A DNA stretch of 64,000 bases from CAZDUS01 sp964535015 (GTDB lineage: Bacteria > Verrucomicrobiota > Kiritimatiellia > CAIKKV01 > CAITUY01), in assembly GCA_964535015.1 (NCBI GenBank), contig CAZHRU010000002.1:1-64000 (forward strand). The letters are read 5' to 3'. The translations under genes and the position numbers were made by a program. This document shows, one piece after another, positions 45,129-54,339 of the stretch. The stretch's first letter is position 1; each line of letters begins with the position of its first letter. The notes below the pieces were generated by a model. It was not told the DNA's origin and did not search any database. It saw nothing but the letters and a program-made list of their open reading frames with translations.

Positions 45129-46514
45129 ATGCGTTACATCAGTACCAGAGGCGCCCAGGAACCTGTTGGCTTCAAAACAGCGGTCATGACCGGCTTGGCC
45201 CGGGATGGAGGGCTTCTCCTCCCCGCCGAAATCCCCTATGTGGCCTCCCGCCTCCCCGTCTGGCAATCCCTCTCCTACCCCGATCTCGCCTTCGAGATTA
45301 TGTCCCTCTTCTGCGATATCCCCGCCCGCGACCTCCGCTCCATCATCAACCGCAGTTACAGCACCTTCCGCCATCCGGACATCACTCCCGTCCTCAGCGT
45401 GGACGACCTCCATATTCTCGAACTCTTCCACGGCCCCACCCTCGCCTTTAAGGATGTCGCCCTGCAGTTCCTTGGCAATGTCTTTGAATACATTCTAGAC
45501 GAGGATAACCGGGCCCTGAACATCCTGGCGGCCACCTCCGGCGACACCGGCAGCGCCGCCATCTGCGGCGTCCGCGGCCGTGAGCATATCCGCATCTTCG
45601 TCATGCACCCGCGGGGCCGCGTCAGTCCCACCCAGGAACGCCAGATGACCAGCGTTCTGGATGACAACGTCTTCAACATTGCCGTGGAAGGCACCTTTGA
45701 CGACTGCCAGCAGATCATGAAGGACCTCTTCAGCGACCTCGCCTTCAAGGATCAGCATTCCCTCGGCACCGTCAATTCCATCAATTGGGCGCGCATCCTG
45801 GCCCAGGTAGTCTACTACTTCTTTGCCGCCTTCCGCGTCATGCGCCTCACCGGGTCCCGCCGCGTCCGCTTCTCGATCCCCACGGGTAATTTCGGCGACA
45901 TCTTCGCCGGTTACGTCGCCCAACGCATGGGCCTCCCCATCAGCCGCCTGATTCTGGCCACCAATGAGAACAATATCCTCGCCCGCTTCTTCAACACGGG
46001 CGAATACAAACAGGGGGACGTGCATTCCACCATCAGCCCGTCCATGGATATCCAAGTGGCCAGCAACTTTGAACGGTACCTCTATTACCGCTCCGGCGAG
46101 GACGCCTACGTACTCCGCGACCTCATGACGGCATTCAGCAAATCAGGCCGCCTAACCGTCGCCCCGTTGCCCGATGGGCGGATCGACGACCTGATCTCGG
46201 CCGGTTCTGCCAACACGGCGGAAACCCTGGCCACCATCCGCAAGTTTCATGAGGCCCACGGCTACCTGCTGGATCCCCACACCGCTGTCGGCGTCCATGT
46301 GGCGGAACAACATCGCCACAAGGGCGAACCCATGATCTGCCTCGCCACAGCACACCCCGCCAAGTTCAGTCAGGCCATTCAGGACGCCACCGGGCACGAC
46401 CTGGCGCATCACCCCATCCTGGATGCACTGACTGACCTGCCAACCCGTTGCACCGTCCTGCCAGCATCCAAGGACGCCATCCGCCGCCACATGGAACGGG
46501 CCATCCGCAACTGA
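45129..46514 (+). CDS. thrC: Threonine synthase
   Basis: PLP enzyme converting O-phosphohomoserine to threonine. The chosen start MRYISTRGAQEPVGF matches the family's usual N-terminus; an ATG 20 codons upstream (45069) is less likely and neither has a good ribosome binding site. Key elements are the PLP Lys in GPTLAFKDVALQF, AATSGDTGSAAI binding the substrate, and PTGNFGDIFAGYVAQRMGLP. The 461-residue length fits the class I form. It is monocistronic and converges with glnB, eight bases from it. Confidence 0.93.
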   Translation: MRYISTRGAQEPVGFKTAVMTGLARDGGLLLPAEIPYVASRLPVWQSLSYPDLAFEIMSLFCDIPARDLRSIINRSYSTFRHPDITPVLSVDDLHILELFHGPTLAFKDVALQFLGNVFEYILDEDNRALNILAATSGDTGSAAICGVRGREHIRIFVMHPRGRVSPTQERQMTSVLDDNVFNIAVEGTFDDCQQIMKDLFSDLAFKDQHSLGTVNSINWARILAQVVYYFFAAFRVMRLTGSRRVRFSIPTGNFGDIFAGYVAQRMGLPISRLILATNENNILARFFNTGEYKQGDVHSTISPSMDIQVASNFERYLYYRSGEDAYVLRDLMTAFSKSGRLTVAPLPDGRIDDLISAGSANTAETLATIRKFHEAHGYLLDPHTAVGVHVAEQHRHKGEPMICLATAHPAKFSQAIQDATGHDLAHHPILDALTDLPTRCTVLPASKDAIRRHMERAIRN

Positions 46515-46522
46515 CAGTCCTG

Positions 46523-46864
46523 TCAACCGATCGCCACTGAACCCGTCTCACCCGTCCGAATCCGCAGACATTCCTGCAAATCCAGAAGGAATATCTTTCC
46601 ATCCCCCGTCTGCCCCGTACGCGCCCCCTGCACAATCGCATCCATGGCGGGTTTCACATACTCGTCGTTGACCGCAATTTCCAGTTTCACTTTCTTCAGC
46701 AACGTTCCGGCTTCCTTGTGACTCCGATAGATCTCCGCAATCCCCTTCTGCCGCCCCCGCCCAACCACATTGGAAACCGTCACCAGTTGAATGTCATTCG
46801 CCAGCAACAGGTTCAACACCTCGTCCAACCGGTCCGGTTGAATAATGGCTATAATGTATTTCAT
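46523..46864 (-). CDS. glnK: PII nitrogen regulatory protein (GlnB/GlnK type) with altered T-loop
   Basis: 113 residues with the PII fold: MKYIIAIIQPDRLDEVLNLL, the T-loop GRGRQKGIAEIYRSHKEAG, the B-loop ARTGQTGDGKIF and the C-loop RIRTGETG. PII trimers bind ATP/ADP and 2-oxoglutarate and here probably block the adjacent ammonium channel. Counting along the T-loop, Tyr46 is kept but the position of the uridylylated Tyr51 of E. coli is Glu, so control is likely by effectors alone. It follows amtB by 12 bases; its AAGGAG site overlaps the amtB stop. The symbol follows the amtB linkage. Confidence 0.92.
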   Translation of the reverse strand: MKYIIAIIQPDRLDEVLNLLLANDIQLVTVSNVVGRGRQKGIAEIYRSHKEAGTLLKKVKLEIAVNDEYVKPAMDAIVQGARTGQTGDGKIFLLDLQECLRIRTGETGSVAIG

Positions 46865-46876
46865 ACGGTCTTCTCC

Positions 46877-48229
46877 TTAATCCAGTACGGTGTACCCCGC
46901 CTCGCGGTGCTGCGTCAGGTCCAGCCCGACCGCCTCCTCATGCGCATCCACACGAAGTCCAATAACAAAATCAATCACCTTGAACAACACCAGTGACATC
47001 ACAAAGGAATACACCATCGTGATCCCCACCGCCTTGACTTGAAGCCAGAGTTGCTCCGGGTTTCCATAGAACAACCCGTTGACACCCGCCGGATTGACCG
47101 CGCGCGTGGCCCAAATTCCCACCGCCACCGTCCCCCAGATACCCCCGATTCCATGCACCCCAAAAGCATCCAGCGAGTCATCGTACTGGTACTTGGCCTT
47201 CAACGCCGTCACGGCCAGCCAGCAGATAACCCCCGACAAAAGCCCGATCCAAATCGCACCCGATAGCGCCACATACCCCGCTCCAGGCGTCACGGCGGCC
47301 AACCCTGCCACCGCCCCCGTAATCATTCCCAACGTCGTCGGCTTGCCAAACTTCACCCAGTCCAGAATCGACCAGACTAACCCCGCCGCCGCCCCCGCAA
47401 TGTGCGTGCACAGGAACGCACTCACCGCCACACTGTTGGCCGCCAACGCACTGCCCGCATTGAATCCGAACCACCCAAACCACAACAGACCCGCCCCCAG
47501 AACCGCCACCGGCAAATTGTGCGGCGGCGAAATCGCATCCGGGAACCCCTTCCGCTTGCCCAACACAATGACCGCCGCCAATGCCGCCATGCCCGCATTG
47601 ATGTGAACCACAATCCCGCCCGCAAAATCCACCGCCCCCATCCCCCCCAACGTCCCGAGAGCCCCCCCCTGCCCCCACATCCAGTGCGTCACCGGATCAT
47701 ACACCAGCGTCGTCCACAACAAACTGAAGACTACAAACGCCGCAAACCGCATTCGTTCCGCAAAAGCCCCAATGATCAGGGCCGGCGTAATGACCGCAAA
47801 CATCATCTGGAAAACCACGAACGCCGTATGCGGTACCGTCGGAGCATAGGCCGATGCCCCCATCCCGACATTCTTCAACCCCACCCAGTCCAGACTACCC
47901 ACAATCCCCCCCAGATCCGGACCAAACGACAGACTGTACCCGCAAAACACCCATTGCAGGCTGATGACACTTAGCATCATGAAACATTGCATCAAGATCG
48001 AAAGCACATTCTTCCGGCGAACCAACCCGCCATAGAAAAAGGCCAACCCCGGCGTCATCAGCATCACTAACGCCGCCGCCAGCAATACCCAAACCGTATC
48101 CGCCCCGTTGATGACAAGCCCCGCTCCCGTAGGCGCTGTCATCGAAAGCTCCTCTCCCGCCCATAACAGAGACGGCACCATTCCCATCAGCGCGACAACA
48201 ACCATCCGCCATCCATAAGCAATTCGCAT
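46877..48229 (-). CDS. amtB: Ammonium transporter
   Basis: The 450-residue inner-membrane protein has a cleavable signal peptide (VVVALMGMVPSLLWAGEE), as in E. coli AmtB, then 11 helices. LVMLMTPGLAFFYGGLVRRKN is the Amt signature. The pore twin-His residues are in DFAGGIVVHINAG and DAFGVHGIGGIWG. The extended Lys/Arg-rich tail (RVDAHEEAVGLDL) ends the protein. It conducts NH4+/NH3 and should be plugged by the GlnK-like protein encoded next. The ATG at 48229 is preferred to a GTG three codons earlier because AAAGG is best spaced from it. A sigma-54-type promoter candidate lies about 60 bases upstream. Confidence 0.95.
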   Translation of the reverse strand: MRIAYGWRMVVVALMGMVPSLLWAGEELSMTAPTGAGLVINGADTVWVLLAAALVMLMTPGLAFFYGGLVRRKNVLSILMQCFMMLSVISLQWVFCGYSLSFGPDLGGIVGSLDWVGLKNVGMGASAYAPTVPHTAFVVFQMMFAVITPALIIGAFAERMRFAAFVVFSLLWTTLVYDPVTHWMWGQGGALGTLGGMGAVDFAGGIVVHINAGMAALAAVIVLGKRKGFPDAISPPHNLPVAVLGAGLLWFGWFGFNAGSALAANSVAVSAFLCTHIAGAAAGLVWSILDWVKFGKPTTLGMITGAVAGLAAVTPGAGYVALSGAIWIGLLSGVICWLAVTALKAKYQYDDSLDAFGVHGIGGIWGTVAVGIWATRAVNPAGVNGLFYGNPEQLWLQVKAVGITMVYSFVMSLVLFKVIDFVIGLRVDAHEEAVGLDLTQHREAGYTVLD

Positions 48230-48286
48230 AGCAAGCACCTTTCACTTTCCGTACCTGGAGATCAATCCGCACGGCCATGCTGGATC

Positions 48287-48303
48287 AGCAAAAGGCATAC
48301 CAA
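48287..48303 (-). promoter_or_regulatory. Candidate sigma-54 (-24/-12) promoter of amtB-glnK
   Basis: The minus strand reads TTGGTATGCCTTTTGCT. Compared with YTGGCACGRNNNTTGCW, the invariant GG and GC are present with exactly ten bases between them, and the -12 TTGCT is perfect. The predicted start near 48276 leaves a leader of about 47 bases. Nitrogen-responsive sigma-54 control of amtB is well established in proteobacteria. A TGCACC half-site (48464-48469 on the plus strand) could be part of an activator site, but no full palindrome was found. The surrounding 269-base gap (48239-48507) has no gene. Confidence 0.5.
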
Positions 48304-48507
48304 CTCTGCGGCACCCTGGAGGAGTTATCCATTGTCGCGGTGACTACTGCTACACGCAAACGGCTTGCCTGCAACCCATTACGCTCCGCCATCCACAGTG
48401 ATTACAAACTTCGCCTGGCAGGAATCACCGGCAGAGACCATTCAACGGCAACGACAAGTTTGTTGCACCAGGGAAAAAGCGCGACATATTTGAAACTGAT
48501 TACCCGC

Positions 48508-49503
48508 TCAGTCCAAGCGCCCGCCACCGGTGAACATCTGCGATCGCACGAGACCGTGCCAGACAAGTCCCGCATCCCGCAACCCGGCACAAGCCGCCTT
48601 TCCGGGCGGACGGTACACAAATCGGAACCCGGTAAAGTCCCGCAGTCCCGTAATGGATTGCGGAACTGCATCCCGCTTGCGCACAAACCACTCCGGCCTG
48701 CTTAAGTCCACTTGGACCGACGTCCCCTGGCCGGGTTTCAACACAATCACCTCCGCCTCCTCAGGTGGCGCCACCGCCTGATCTTTCCCCACCCATTCCC
48801 ATGTCGTCACAACCCCTGTGTTCCGGATGGAGTCAGGTTCAAGCCGTAACCGACCGCCGGAGGCCGGATCCAACACCACCAGATCGTTCGAAGACACATT
48901 CATCAGCGTCACCACCGCCGCCCGCACCTGCCGGTTGGTGTTGTTCTCCAACTTCAGGCTTATCCCTAATGGAGACCAGTGATGCGCCTTCAACACCGCC
49001 GTCCCGCCATGTCCCACCGCGATTTCCATGTCCAGGGCAACCCGCACATCACCGCGCACCCGCCCCGCCTCCATCTCCCGTCCCGCCCCCTGCTTCACAA
49101 AGTACGCCTCAATCCCATAGTTCACCGCCATCACGGGACTCCCGCTGTAAAAGTAACCGGTCCGCCCCCGCATGAACAAACCCTCATCCGGCTTCGTCCC
49201 CGTCAGGCGGCTCACCGAACCAAACCCGTCCTCGTCACATGACAGGACCGCGTATGCCTTCCTGCCGCGATTCCACCGGTCCCCGCCGGCCAATAGATCC
49301 GCCGTAACGGCATTCGTGGCAACATGGTTGACCTCGTAGTCCAACCTCACGTAATCCCCGCGAAACGGATCCCGCGGATCCACCGGTTGCGTCCTCAAAT
49401 AAACCGGCTTCCCCTTCAACACCACCCATTCCCGTTCGCCCGCCATAAACCCCAACACCAGAAGCTGGAATCCGACAGCCACCCCCATCAGAATCTTCCT
49501 CAT
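48508..49503 (-). CDS. GDYXXLXY-domain protein, membrane-anchored, 331 aa
   Basis: An N-terminal signal anchor (MGVAVGFQLLVLGFMAG) is followed by the defining motif FRGDYVRLDYEVNH at about residues 48-61. The protein continues with VYLRTQPVDPRDP-type beta strands and a C-terminal half that is mostly beta. It probably lies in the periplasm. The function of the family is unknown, but it is typically encoded together with DUF2157 proteins, as here, where the start overlaps the DUF2157 stop (ATGA). Confidence 0.82.
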   Translation of the reverse strand: MRKILMGVAVGFQLLVLGFMAGEREWVVLKGKPVYLRTQPVDPRDPFRGDYVRLDYEVNHVATNAVTADLLAGGDRWNRGRKAYAVLSCDEDGFGSVSRLTGTKPDEGLFMRGRTGYFYSGSPVMAVNYGIEAYFVKQGAGREMEAGRVRGDVRVALDMEIAVGHGGTAVLKAHHWSPLGISLKLENNTNRQVRAAVVTLMNVSSNDLVVLDPASGGRLRLEPDSIRNTGVVTTWEWVGKDQAVAPPEEAEVIVLKPGQGTSVQVDLSRPEWFVRKRDAVPQSITGLRDFTGFRFVYRPPGKAACAGLRDAGLVWHGLVRSQMFTGGGRLD

Positions 49504-50831
49504 GACACACCTCCCGCCGCCTTCTGCTTCTTCGCCCGGGAATAGACAACCCCCTCCACCAACAGAAGCGCACCCATCCCGACAAAAATCACCCCGCGTA
49601 TCAGCAGACTATCAAACAGATCGAAATACCGTGCCACGATCACCAAAATCAACAGCACCGACCCCAGGAGCGTCGGACGGCTAATCCCTCGCCGGCATCC
49701 TATCGCCATCAGTGACGCCGCTAACCCGATCAACACCAAATTGAACGGACCCGCCACCACCCAGTTGCCGAAACTCCTGAGATAGAACAAATCCGCCATC
49801 GCCAGGATCACCGACATGGGCACCAGCATGATCTCAACACCCAGTTCGCCCTCGCGTCGCTCAACCGTCCCACGTACCCAGTCGCGCGCCAACAGGATCC
49901 AGGTCGCGGCGCAGGCAACCAGCGGAATACCCCAGTACACAAAATATGACCACGCCAGGCGACTCCGATCCCATCCGAAAAACTCGTGCGCGATCCGCGG
50001 AAAACTCATCAGATAGAGAATCCCGATGTAAAGGCCCCACCCATATACCGCCAGCAATCCGCTGGCCTCAGGAAAGGAACCCCGGATCCGGACATGATAC
50101 GACTTGGCTATCATCAGCGCCGAAAGACTCAAAAGCACCGACAGGACCAGCCAGGGTTGCCCGCCGTCACGCGGCACCGCAAACGCATAGCTCAGAACCA
50201 ATCCCGGCACCGCAACGGCCAGCAACAAACGCGAACGCCGTAAGTACGCCAGGGGAATGATGACCAAAGCCAACAGCACCGGCGCTACATACATGGGACT
50301 GTAAAACTGCACCCGCTCGACCCCGCTCCAGATCACGAACAGGATCGCCGCCAGGATCGCCTGCGGAATCGACGGCATGGTAATGGCCATGGCCAGTGCC
50401 CCCACACCCCAGATCAGGAACGCATTCGGGAAATGCTCATCAATGTGGTAGATCTGGGCCACCAGCCAAATCCCCGCCCCGAATAACATCGTCCCCAAAA
50501 GGCACAACCCCTCCCCGAGCGGACGCCGCCTCTCCTCTCCCCGGAATAGATGCAACCCGACCAGGTGCGCAATCAGAACACTCCCCAACACCAGCGTCAG
50601 TTTCTGGAACTTCGTGATGTCGGTCCAGTTGTACGCCAACAGCAGAATCACCCCAAGCCCCGCAATCACCGCTCCCAGCGATGAGAAGATAATCGTCCCC
50701 CACGCCACCGATGGCACGCAGGACGGATAGCGCCCAAGAATACCCGCTTTCTGCGCCTCACTTACCACCCCATCGCGCACCCACTGATCAACCTCTCTGC
50801 GCAACCATTCGACTTGCTTCTTTTCCGCCAC
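49500..50831 (-). CDS. DUF2157-domain polytopic membrane protein, 443 aa
   Basis: The N-terminal 45 residues (WLRREVDQWVRDGVVSEAQKAGILGRY) are the soluble head typical of DUF2157, followed by about 12 predicted helices (TIIFSSLGAVIAGLGVILLLAYNW and onward). The function is unknown. It starts with ATG at 50831, 24 bases after alaS, and is coupled to the GDYXXLXY gene; the pair is recurrent in bacteria and may form one membrane complex. Confidence 0.85.
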   Translation of the reverse strand: MAEKKQVEWLRREVDQWVRDGVVSEAQKAGILGRYPSCVPSVAWGTIIFSSLGAVIAGLGVILLLAYNWTDITKFQKLTLVLGSVLIAHLVGLHLFRGEERRRPLGEGLCLLGTMLFGAGIWLVAQIYHIDEHFPNAFLIWGVGALAMAITMPSIPQAILAAILFVIWSGVERVQFYSPMYVAPVLLALVIIPLAYLRRSRLLLAVAVPGLVLSYAFAVPRDGGQPWLVLSVLLSLSALMIAKSYHVRIRGSFPEASGLLAVYGWGLYIGILYLMSFPRIAHEFFGWDRSRLAWSYFVYWGIPLVACAATWILLARDWVRGTVERREGELGVEIMLVPMSVILAMADLFYLRSFGNWVVAGPFNLVLIGLAASLMAIGCRRGISRPTLLGSVLLILVIVARYFDLFDSLLIRGVIFVGMGALLLVEGVVYSRAKKQKAAGGVS

Positions 50832-50855
50832 CTGAGCCTCCTTCCCAACCCCACT

Positions 50856-53513
50856 TCAACCATTTCCCCTCAACAACCCCGCCACCACGTCCACCGCCTC
50901 GGCAATCTTGCCCGCCTCCTTGCCACCCGCCCGCGCCATCCCCGGCTGCCCGCCCCCACTGCCTCCCGCCACCTTGGCGACCTCCTTGACGAGTTTCCCC
51001 GCATGCACACCCTTCTTGATCAGATCGGGACTCACCGCGGCAATGAATTGCACCTTGCCTTCGCAGACCGCCCCCAACACCACCACCACCGACCCGACGC
51101 GGGCCAACACTGCCTCGGCCAACGTCTTGAGCCCATCCGACGATACCGCTCCGACATCAGCCGCCACCAGCGTCATCCCCTTGACTTCCCCCGCACCCGC
51201 CACCAACCCCTCCAGTTTCATCAGCGCCGCCGCCGTCTCCTGATCCTTGATCCGCTTCTCCAGCGACTTGATCTGCTCCGCCACCGCGTCCACGCGGTCA
51301 CTCACCTCGGCCGGCGACACGCTGAACCGCTTGGCTAGTCCCTCCACCATCGTCCGGTCCCCGCACATCGCCTCGTACGCCGCCATCCCGGCCACCGCCT
51401 CGATACGCCGCACCCCCGACGCAATGGAACTCTCCGATAGGATCCGGAAACTCCCGATCGCCCCCGTCGCCGCCACGTGCGTACCGCCGCAAAGTTCACG
51501 ACTGTACCCGCCGACATTGACCACCCTGACCGTGTCCCCATACTTTTCATCGAAGATCGCCACAATTCCCGAACCCGGCACGTCCTTCAACGCCATCTCG
51601 GAGGTCGTCACCAAGGCATTGCCCACCACCATCTCATTGACCTGCCGCTCCACCGCCGCGATTTGCTCCGGCGTCAACGCCTGGAAATACGAAAAGTCAA
51701 ATCTCAACCGGTCCGGTCCCACCTGCGACCCCGCCTGCTTGATACTGCCGCTGACCACCCCTTTCAGCGCATGCTGCAACAGATGCGTTGCCGTGTGGTG
51801 CCGGGCCACCGCCGCCCTTCGTTCACCATTGACCCTGGCGGTCACCGTCGCGCCTTTCTTCAGGCTCCCCCGGATCATCCGCCCGACGTGCAGTACAATC
51901 CCCTCCGTCGGCACCCGCGTATCCGTGACCTCAAACTCGCCCTCGGCAGACACAAGAACCCCCTGATCCCCAACCTGCCCGCCTTTTTCGGCATAGAACG
52001 GCGTCTCGCTCATCAACACGGCACCTTCCGCGCCCTCCCCTAGAACCCCCGCCAACACACTGCCCCCGCCATCCCGACGCACCAACACCTCCAGAACCTG
52101 CGCCGCCCCTTCCCCCTGAGTATACCCAGTGAACTTCGTCTTGATCCCACGCGCCACCAGGTCCGACACCAAATCCGCATCCGCATCCGTGGTCGCCGCC
52201 TTGCGCGCATCGCGCGCCCGCTTGCGCTGTTCCTCCATCAACTCCGCAAACCGGGCCTCATCCACCGTCAATCCCTTTTCCCGTGCCATTACCACCGTCA
52301 AGTCCAGCGGGAATCCATAGGTGTCGTAGAGTTTGAATGCATCCCCTCCGGGAAACACCTTCCCGTTCCCTTTCGCCACCCCCGCGACCCCTTCTTCAAA
52401 TAACGCCAACCCGCGGTCCAAGGTGGTGGAGAAACTCTCCTCCTCCGCCAAAATCGCCCGCGCAATCTCAGCACGGTGCTGCACCAACTCGGGATAAACC
52501 CGCCCCATGCACGCCTCCAACGTCGGCAATAACCCCGTCATGAACGGTTTCGTATACCCGATCTTCCGCCCATACCGGACCGCCCGCCTCAGCAACCGCC
52601 GCAACACATATCCACGCCCGTCGTTCGACGGCGCCACCCCGTCCCCAATCGCAAACGCCAGCGTCCGCAGATGATCGGCGATCACCCGCATCGCCACCGC
52701 ACTGTCGCCCGTGTACGGATGCCCGGTCTCCCCGGCCATTTTCAGAATCAGCGGCTGGAAAATATCCGTGTCATAGTTCGACGTCTTCCCCTGAATCACC
52801 GATACCACTCGCTCAAGGCCCATCCCGGTGTCCACGTGCTTCGCCGGCAGTTCCTCCAGCGACCCGTCCTGCCGCCGGTTGTACTGGATGAAGACGTGAT
52901 TCCATATCTCGATCACCTCCTGCAACCCCGCATTGATCATGGCCGCCGTACACCCGTTCTCCGTCCGGTCATAATGGATCTCCGAACAGGGCCCGCACGG
53001 CCCCGTCTCGCCCATCTCCCAGAAGTTGTCCTTCTCCGCAAACTTCAGGATGTGCGTGGGATCAATATCCGTGACTTCCTTCCAGATCGCAATGGCCTCA
53101 TCATCGTTCTTGTAGACCGTCGCCCACAGGCGGTTCTTGGGCAACCCCCAGACCTTCGTCAACAGTTCCCACCCCCAAGCAATGGATTCCCGCTTGTAGT
53201 AGTCGCCAAACGACCAGTTCCCCAACATCTCGAAGAACGTGTGGTGATACGTGTCGTAACCCACCTCTTCCAGATCGTTGTGCTTGCCGCTCACCCGGAT
53301 GCACTTCTGCGAATTTGCCACACGCCGGTATTGGCTGGCCCGCGCCCCCAGGAAGATCTCCTTGAACTGGTTCATGCCCGCGTTCACGAACAACAGGGTC
53401 GGATCCGCCTGCAGGACCACGGGAGAACTGGGAACGATCTCATGCCCCTTGCTTTTGAAAAAGTCCGTAAACGATTGTCTGATTTCAGCCGCCGTCATTG
53501 TTGCGCCACCCAT
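50856..53513 (-). CDS. alaS: Alanine-tRNA ligase
   Basis: 885-residue class II synthetase. The catalytic core opens IRQSFTDFFKSKGHEIVPSSP with FVNAGMNQFKEIFLG and DTGMGLERVVSVIQGK. The editing domain has the zinc-binding HHTATHLLQHALK and CGGTHVAATGAIGSFRI. The C-terminal C-Ala domain ends GGQPGMARAGGKEAGKI. It charges tRNA-Ala and clears mischarged Ser/Gly. The ATG at 53513 is chosen because AGGAAGG is correctly spaced; a Met five codons later and one eight codons earlier are alternatives. It is followed by the DUF2157 gene. Confidence 0.96.
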   Translation of the reverse strand: MGGATMTAAEIRQSFTDFFKSKGHEIVPSSPVVLQADPTLLFVNAGMNQFKEIFLGARASQYRRVANSQKCIRVSGKHNDLEEVGYDTYHHTFFEMLGNWSFGDYYKRESIAWGWELLTKVWGLPKNRLWATVYKNDDEAIAIWKEVTDIDPTHILKFAEKDNFWEMGETGPCGPCSEIHYDRTENGCTAAMINAGLQEVIEIWNHVFIQYNRRQDGSLEELPAKHVDTGMGLERVVSVIQGKTSNYDTDIFQPLILKMAGETGHPYTGDSAVAMRVIADHLRTLAFAIGDGVAPSNDGRGYVLRRLLRRAVRYGRKIGYTKPFMTGLLPTLEACMGRVYPELVQHRAEIARAILAEEESFSTTLDRGLALFEEGVAGVAKGNGKVFPGGDAFKLYDTYGFPLDLTVVMAREKGLTVDEARFAELMEEQRKRARDARKAATTDADADLVSDLVARGIKTKFTGYTQGEGAAQVLEVLVRRDGGGSVLAGVLGEGAEGAVLMSETPFYAEKGGQVGDQGVLVSAEGEFEVTDTRVPTEGIVLHVGRMIRGSLKKGATVTARVNGERRAAVARHHTATHLLQHALKGVVSGSIKQAGSQVGPDRLRFDFSYFQALTPEQIAAVERQVNEMVVGNALVTTSEMALKDVPGSGIVAIFDEKYGDTVRVVNVGGYSRELCGGTHVAATGAIGSFRILSESSIASGVRRIEAVAGMAAYEAMCGDRTMVEGLAKRFSVSPAEVSDRVDAVAEQIKSLEKRIKDQETAAALMKLEGLVAGAGEVKGMTLVAADVGAVSSDGLKTLAEAVLARVGSVVVVLGAVCEGKVQFIAAVSPDLIKKGVHAGKLVKEVAKVAGGSGGGQPGMARAGGKEAGKIAEAVDVVAGLLRGNG

Positions 53514-53665
53514 CTCAGCCTTCCTTTCTACAATCAAAACGGGAAAATATGTGGGTGGCCCCCACGAAGGTCAAGCGTCGAGTTGCGACCTTCCACCCCT
53601 GGCAGGGTCATTTCATCTGCTCGAGACGTCACGCGGTCGCCCGTAAGCACACGCGGCCGCCGTCT

Positions 53666-54256
53666 TCATTCACGGGGATTTCCTGCACCCGCCGGGGAAT
53701 CACCCTGCTTCGTCATCGCTTCGTCCCACTTCCCCATGCACGGAGGACACATCCCGCGGCCTTTTATATCCAGGTCGTCCATCGCCGGAGACGCACACAA
53801 CACACAGGTGAATAACGGACACGGCTTCATCCCCAGCATCAGCCCCAGACCCTCCATGCTCTCCTTCTCCACCCGCCGGATCCATTGCTCAGCCTGATCC
53901 TTGCCCGCCACACTCAACGCACCCACACTGACCACCACCGCCTTGTCCTTCGCCAGGGAACGCCTCCCGCCCATTCCCGTCAATCCCTCCGCCAGGACCA
54001 GCACCGCCGCGGTGTTGCCTTTTACTCTTTCCTTGCCCAGTTCATGAACCGCCTGCAACGTCAACTGCACCGGCGGAACAAACGTGCCGGCATTGGTCAC
54101 CGGTAACAACTGCTGGCTCACCAAGCTGATCACCCGCTCCTTCATTGTGGCATCCACCATCCCCACCGAATAAAGGGATATCGTCCTCTCGCCAGCCCCC
54201 GCCACGCTCGCCATCACCGCCACCAACACTGCCATCCATGTCGACTTCACGTTCAT
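53666..54256 (-). CDS. Secreted archaemetzincin-like protein lacking the zinc-binding HExxH motif, 196 aa
   Basis: After a signal peptide (WMAVLVAVMASVAGA, cleavage about residue 21) the protein resembles archaemetzincins: ISLYSVGMVDATMKERVISLV at the start and the C-terminal Cys signature CPLFTCVLCASPAMDDLDIK then CPPC. Archaemetzincins have HExxHxxGxxxC before this, with three zinc ligands; here the aligned stretch is EGLGLMLGMKPC, so Gly and Cys are kept but both His and the Glu are gone. It should not be a protease of the usual type. The remaining cysteines could hold a structural zinc. It lies upstream of alaS on the same strand with a 152-base gap. The relation is inferred from motif alignment by eye. 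Confidence 0.55.
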   Translation of the reverse strand: MNVKSTWMAVLVAVMASVAGAGERTISLYSVGMVDATMKERVISLVSQQLLPVTNAGTFVPPVQLTLQAVHELGKERVKGNTAAVLVLAEGLTGMGGRRSLAKDKAVVVSVGALSVAGKDQAEQWIRRVEKESMEGLGLMLGMKPCPLFTCVLCASPAMDDLDIKGRGMCPPCMGKWDEAMTKQGDSPAGAGNPRE

Positions 54257-54283
54257 CCTCAGTCCCTCCCCTGCATTTCCACA

Positions 54284-54320
54284 TAAAAAAGGAGGCGAAA
54301 ACCCACGGCCTCCGCCTCCT
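54284..54320 (-). terminator. Rho-independent terminator after the corrinoid-protein gene
   Basis: On the minus strand AGGAGGCG (54320-54313) pairs with CGCCTCCT (54297-54290) across a 15-base loop, and is followed by six T residues. It begins 20 bases after the stop of the corrinoid-protein gene and separates it from the archaemetzincin-like gene. Confidence 0.75.
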
Positions 54321-54339
54321 GACTGACTCTCGTCTTGGC

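Noticed and set aside
48540..48561. Second sigma-54-like match (TGGCACGGTCTCGTGC, minus strand)
   Set aside because: The GG and GC are eleven bases apart instead of ten, the -12 element is poor, and it lies inside coding sequence about 300 bases from amtB.
48277..48705. Plus-strand ORF of 142 codons in the amtB leader
   Set aside because: No domain and no ribosome binding site; it crosses the amtB control region and the end of the GDYXXLXY gene.
52671..53897. Plus-strand ORF of 408 codons
   Set aside because: Antisense to alaS and the archaemetzincin-like gene; no domain.
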